This document shows, one piece after another, positions 60,891-64,000 of a DNA stretch of 64,000 nt; positions within the stretch are counted from its first letter, which is position 1, and each line of letters begins with the position of its first letter. The stretch spans positions 1 to 64,000 of the forward strand of contig CAJJAC010000001.1 of NCBI GenBank assembly GCA_905181955.1, in the 5' to 3' direction. Both the position numbers and the translations under genes were made by a program. Below the pieces are notes generated by a model, which worked only from the letters and a program-made list of their open reading frames with translations, made no database searches and was not told the DNA's origin. This DNA comes from SAR86 cluster bacterium SAR86B (GTDB lineage: Bacteria; Pseudomonadota; Gammaproteobacteria; Magnimaribacterales; D2472).

Positions 60891-62144
60891 ATGCCATACA
60901 AAAATATTAAAATACCAGAAAGCGGTTCTAAGATATCTATAGAGAATGGAATTTTAACTGTGCCAGATAATCCAATTATTCCGTTTATAGAGGGGGATGG
61001 TATAGGTGTCGATATAACTCCTGCAATGATAGCTGTCGTTAATAGCGCTGTTGAAAGAGCATATGAAGGTACTAAAAAGATTGAATGGATGGAGGTTTTT
61101 TGCGGTGAGAAAGCTACAAATGTATACGAAAAAGATACCTGGTTACCAGATGAAACTATTGAAGCCTTGAAAGAATATGTAGTAAGTATAAAAGGCCCTT
61201 TAACGACTCCCATTGGTGGCGGTATTAGGTCATTAAATGTCTCATTAAGACAAATATTAGATTTATATGTTTGCTTGAGACCCATTAGGTACTTTAAAGG
61301 AGTTCCAAGCCCAGTCAAAAATCCAGCTGATGTTGATATGGTTATTTTTAGAGAAAACTCAGAAGATATATATGCTGGTATTGAGTTTAAATCACAAAGT
61401 GACGAAGCTAAGCAGCTTATAAAGATTCTACAAGACACCTTTGGAACAACTCAAATACGTTTTCCAGATACTGCCGGTCTTGGTGTTAAGCCAATATCTG
61501 AAGAAGGAACAAAGAGACTGGTTAAACAAGCTTTTGATTACGCAATATTAAATGACAGATCCTCAGTTACTCTTGTTCATAAAGGCAACATAATGAAATA
61601 CACCGAAGGTGCATTTATGGAGTGGGGTTATGAATTAGCCAAAACTGATTACGAAGGGTCTGAGCTTGACGGTGGTCCCTGGCAAGCAATTAAAAATCCT
61701 AATAATGGTAAATCTATTATTATTAAAGATGTTATTTGTGACGCATTCCTTCAGCAAATACTTACTAGACCAAAAGAGTATGACGTTATAGCAACCATGA
61801 ATCTAAATGGTGATTATATTTCAGATGCTTTAGCGGCATGTGTTGGAGGTATCGGCATAGCTCCTGGTGCAAATATTGGTGATGATTGTGCTGTATTTGA
61901 AGCTACACATGGAACAGCTCCTAAATATGCAGGTCAAGATAAAGTTAACCCAGGTTCATTAATACTTTCTGCTGAAATGATGTTAAGACATCTTGGTTGG
62001 ACTGAGGCTGCAGATTTAATCATTAAATCGATGGAAGCAACTATAGGCGATAAAATGGTTACTTACGACTTTGAAAGATTAATGGATGATGCTAATCTAA
62101 AATCTTGCTCAGAATTTGCTAATGAAATGATTACAAGGATGTGA
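60891..62144 (+). CDS. icd: NADP-dependent isocitrate dehydrogenase
   Basis: [54 protein letters not shown]. Confidence 0.97.
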   Translation: MPYKNIKIPESGSKISIENGILTVPDNPIIPFIEGDGIGVDITPAMIAVVNSAVERAYEGTKKIEWMEVFCGEKATNVYEKDTWLPDETIEALKEYVVSIKGPLTTPIGGGIRSLNVSLRQILDLYVCLRPIRYFKGVPSPVKNPADVDMVIFRENSEDIYAGIEFKSQSDEAKQLIKILQDTFGTTQIRFPDTAGLGVKPISEEGTKRLVKQAFDYAILNDRSSVTLVHKGNIMKYTEGAFMEWGYELAKTDYEGSELDGGPWQAIKNPNNGKSIIIKDVICDAFLQQILTRPKEYDVIATMNLNGDYISDALAACVGGIGIAPGANIGDDCAVFEATHGTAPKYAGQDKVNPGSLILSAEMMLRHLGWTEAADLIIKSMEATIGDKMVTYDFERLMDDANLKSCSEFANEMITRM

Positions 62145-62482
62145 TTAAACTCAACCTGCCAGAGGATAGCGAATTAGATCGCTCAAGCGGAACAGTTGTT
62201 CTTGAGGATGAGCCTCAAGTTAAAGAGCCGCCAATGTACCAAGTGCTGCTCTTAAATGATGACTATACGCCAATGGAATTTGTAGTCTATGTGCTTCAAT
62301 ATATATTTAATCATGATCATGAAAAATCAACACAAATTATGATGGCTGTTCATTCAAGAGGTAAGGGTGTTTGTGGTATATTTCCTAAAGAGATAGCAGA
62401 AATGAAATCTCATGAAATTATTACAATGGCTCAAGCTCATGAACATCCATTGATAAGTGAAATAGAGCCTTTAACTGATTAA
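62141..62482 (+). CDS. clpS: ATP-dependent Clp protease adaptor ClpS
   Basis: [21 protein letters not shown]. Confidence 0.96.
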   Translation: MIKLNLPEDSELDRSSGTVVLEDEPQVKEPPMYQVLLLNDDYTPMEFVVYVLQYIFNHDHEKSTQIMMAVHSRGKGVCGIFPKEIAEMKSHEIITMAQAHEHPLISEIEPLTD

Positions 62483-62486
62483 ATAT

Positions 62487-64000
62487 ATGTTTAGTAAAGA
62501 ATTAGAACAATCCATCGCTAGCCTTTTTGACCAGGCGCAAGATAAAAATATTCAATATATAACAATTGAACATTTACTTTTAATGATCTTAAATGACTTT
62601 GAAGTAGCAGATGCCCTTGAAAACTTAAATGTTAGTCGAGATCATTTAAGAACGGGTGTAGAAGAGTATCTTTCTGATACCACCATTTTAAAAGCTGATG
62701 AGTCAAAACCAGTTCAACCAACTTTAGGTTTTCAAAGAGTTTTACAAAGAGCAGTTTTTCACATTCAATCGTCAGGAAAGGGTGTAGTTAAACCAATAAA
62801 TATCCTTGTTGCTATATTCTCTGAAAAAGAAAGTCATGCTGTATTCCTTCTCTCAAAAATAGGTGTATCTAGATTAGATATAGTCTCCTACATATCTCAT
62901 GGTTCAAGCTCAACCAATAAGGAAGCAAAATCTTTAAATGAAACTGAAGAAGAGATTGCTGTTGAAGAAACACCAAAGCCAGATACTAATGAATACCTTA
63001 TTAATTTAAATAATCTTGCTATAGATAATAAAATAGAAACATTGATTGGGCGTGAGCATGAGATTGCTCGAATGATTCAAATCCTTGCAAGAAGAACAAA
63101 AAATAATCCACTTTTAGTGGGTGAGTCAGGTGTAGGAAAAACTGCAATTGCAGAGGGTGTGGCATTACAAATTGTTTTAAAACAAGTTCCTGAAATTTTA
63201 CATGAATCTATTGTCTACTCCCTGGACATTGGAGCACTTATAGCTGGTACTAAATATCGTGGTGATTTTGAAAAACGATTAAAAGGCGTATTAAATTTCT
63301 TAGAAAATGAAGAACGCTCTATTTTATTTATAGATGAAATACATACTATTATTGGAGCAGGCTCTGCCTCAGGTGGATCTTTGGACGTTTCAAACTTACT
63401 AAAGCCAGCTTTAGCTAAAGGCTCTATTAGATGTATTGGTTCAACTACATTTCAGGAATATAGAGGCATATTTAATCAAAACCAAGCGCTCTCAAGAAGA
63501 TTTCAAAAAATTGATGTTATAGAGCCATCCTATGATGAGTGTGTAGATATATTAAAGGGAATTAAATCTAGTTATGAGGATTATCATAATGTTAAATATT
63601 CAGATGAGTCTATCCTATCCGCTGTCGAACTTTCCTCTAAGTATATTAATGATAAATTCTTACCAGATAAGGCGATAGATGTTATTGATGAAACTGGCGC
63701 TTCTTTAAATATATTAAGAAAAAATAATAAAAAAATAACCGTAAAACAATCAGATATTGAAGAAACTATTTCTAAAATTACCAAAATTCCAGAACAATCA
63801 ATATCAACTACTGATAAAAAGAATCTTAAGAATATTGAAGAAGATTTGAAAAGGGTAATCTTTGGTCAAGATCCAGCTGTGGAGACTCTTAGCAATGCTA
63901 TTAAACTTTCCAGAGTAGGTCTCAGAGATGACAATAAGACGATTGGATCATTCCTATTTACTGGACCTACAGGTGTTGGTAAGACTGAAATATCTAAACA
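62487..64000 (+). CDS. clpA: ATP-dependent Clp protease ATP-binding subunit ClpA (truncated by window end)
   Basis: MFSKELEQSIASLFDQAQ...; LVGESGVGKTAIAEGVA, open to 64000, so missed by ORF track. Confidence 0.94.
   Translation, partial: MFSKELEQSIASLFDQAQDKNIQYITIEHLLLMILNDFEVADALENLNVSRDHLRTGVEEYLSDTTILKADESKPVQPTLGFQRVLQRAVFHIQSSGKGVVKPINILVAIFSEKESHAVFLLSKIGVSRLDIVSYISHGSSSTNKEAKSLNETEEEIAVEETPKPDTNEYLINLNNLAIDNKIETLIGREHEIARMIQILARRTKNNPLLVGESGVGKTAIAEGVALQIVLKQVPEILHESIVYSLDIGALIAGTKYRGDFEKRLKGVLNFLENEERSILFIDEIHTIIGAGSASGGSLDVSNLLKPALAKGSIRCIGSTTFQEYRGIFNQNQALSRRFQKIDVIEPSYDECVDILKGIKSSYEDYHNVKYSDESILSAVELSSKYINDKFLPDKAIDVIDETGASLNILRKNNKKITVKQSDIEETISKITKIPEQSISTTDKKNLKNIEEDLKRVIFGQDPAVETLSNAIKLSRVGLRDDNKTIGSFLFTGPTGVGKTEISK

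Noticed and set aside
60872-61438. 188-aa minus-strand ORF
   Set aside because: Lies antisense inside icd, whose protein motifs are unambiguous; no recognisable family
1-64000. CRISPR, prophage, insertion sequence, tRNA or rRNA
   Set aside because: No regularly spaced repeats, transposase/integrase motifs, or structural RNA sequences recognised by eye; a tRNAscan/Infernal run would be decisive

Overview
This is a 64 kb AT-rich, gene-dense chromosomal segment. It looks like a streamlined marine gammaproteobacterium (SAR86-like is my inference from gene content, not a search result). I found no rRNA, tRNA, CRISPR array, intact transposon or prophage. Most of the window is housekeeping: an envelope operon (lolC/E-like, lolD, exbB, exbD, an msbA-lpxK fusion, kdsB, murB), the ETF/ETF-QO system, mfd-csiV, two acyl-CoA dehydrogenases, an extended GAPDH, nqrABCDEF-apbE-nqrM, aceA, purB, mnmA, icd, clpS and the 5' part of clpA. 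The 1-18 kb portion is more accessory. It holds a 91 bp near-perfect direct repeat flanking an esterase, and an unexplained island with two divergent paralogs of an unknown family, several tiny predicted membrane peptides and an uncharacterised gene. It also has three copies of a 22-bp upstream motif, a Gly-tract lipoprotein carrying a cupredoxin-like module, and a hydrolase/TetR/transport cluster. Several small genes missing from the ORF track can be read directly: NqrM, a DUF2256 zinc-ribbon protein with a TTG start, a DUF2970 protein, a Lys-rich 30-mer, and the truncated clpA. The best candidates for follow-up are the MsbA-LpxK fusion, the 2.5-5 kb paralog/small-membrane-protein island with its shared upstream motif, the duplicated 91 bp leader-like repeat, and the identical TTGTAGT-N3-ACTACAA palindromes upstream of aceA and of the cupredoxin lipoprotein.
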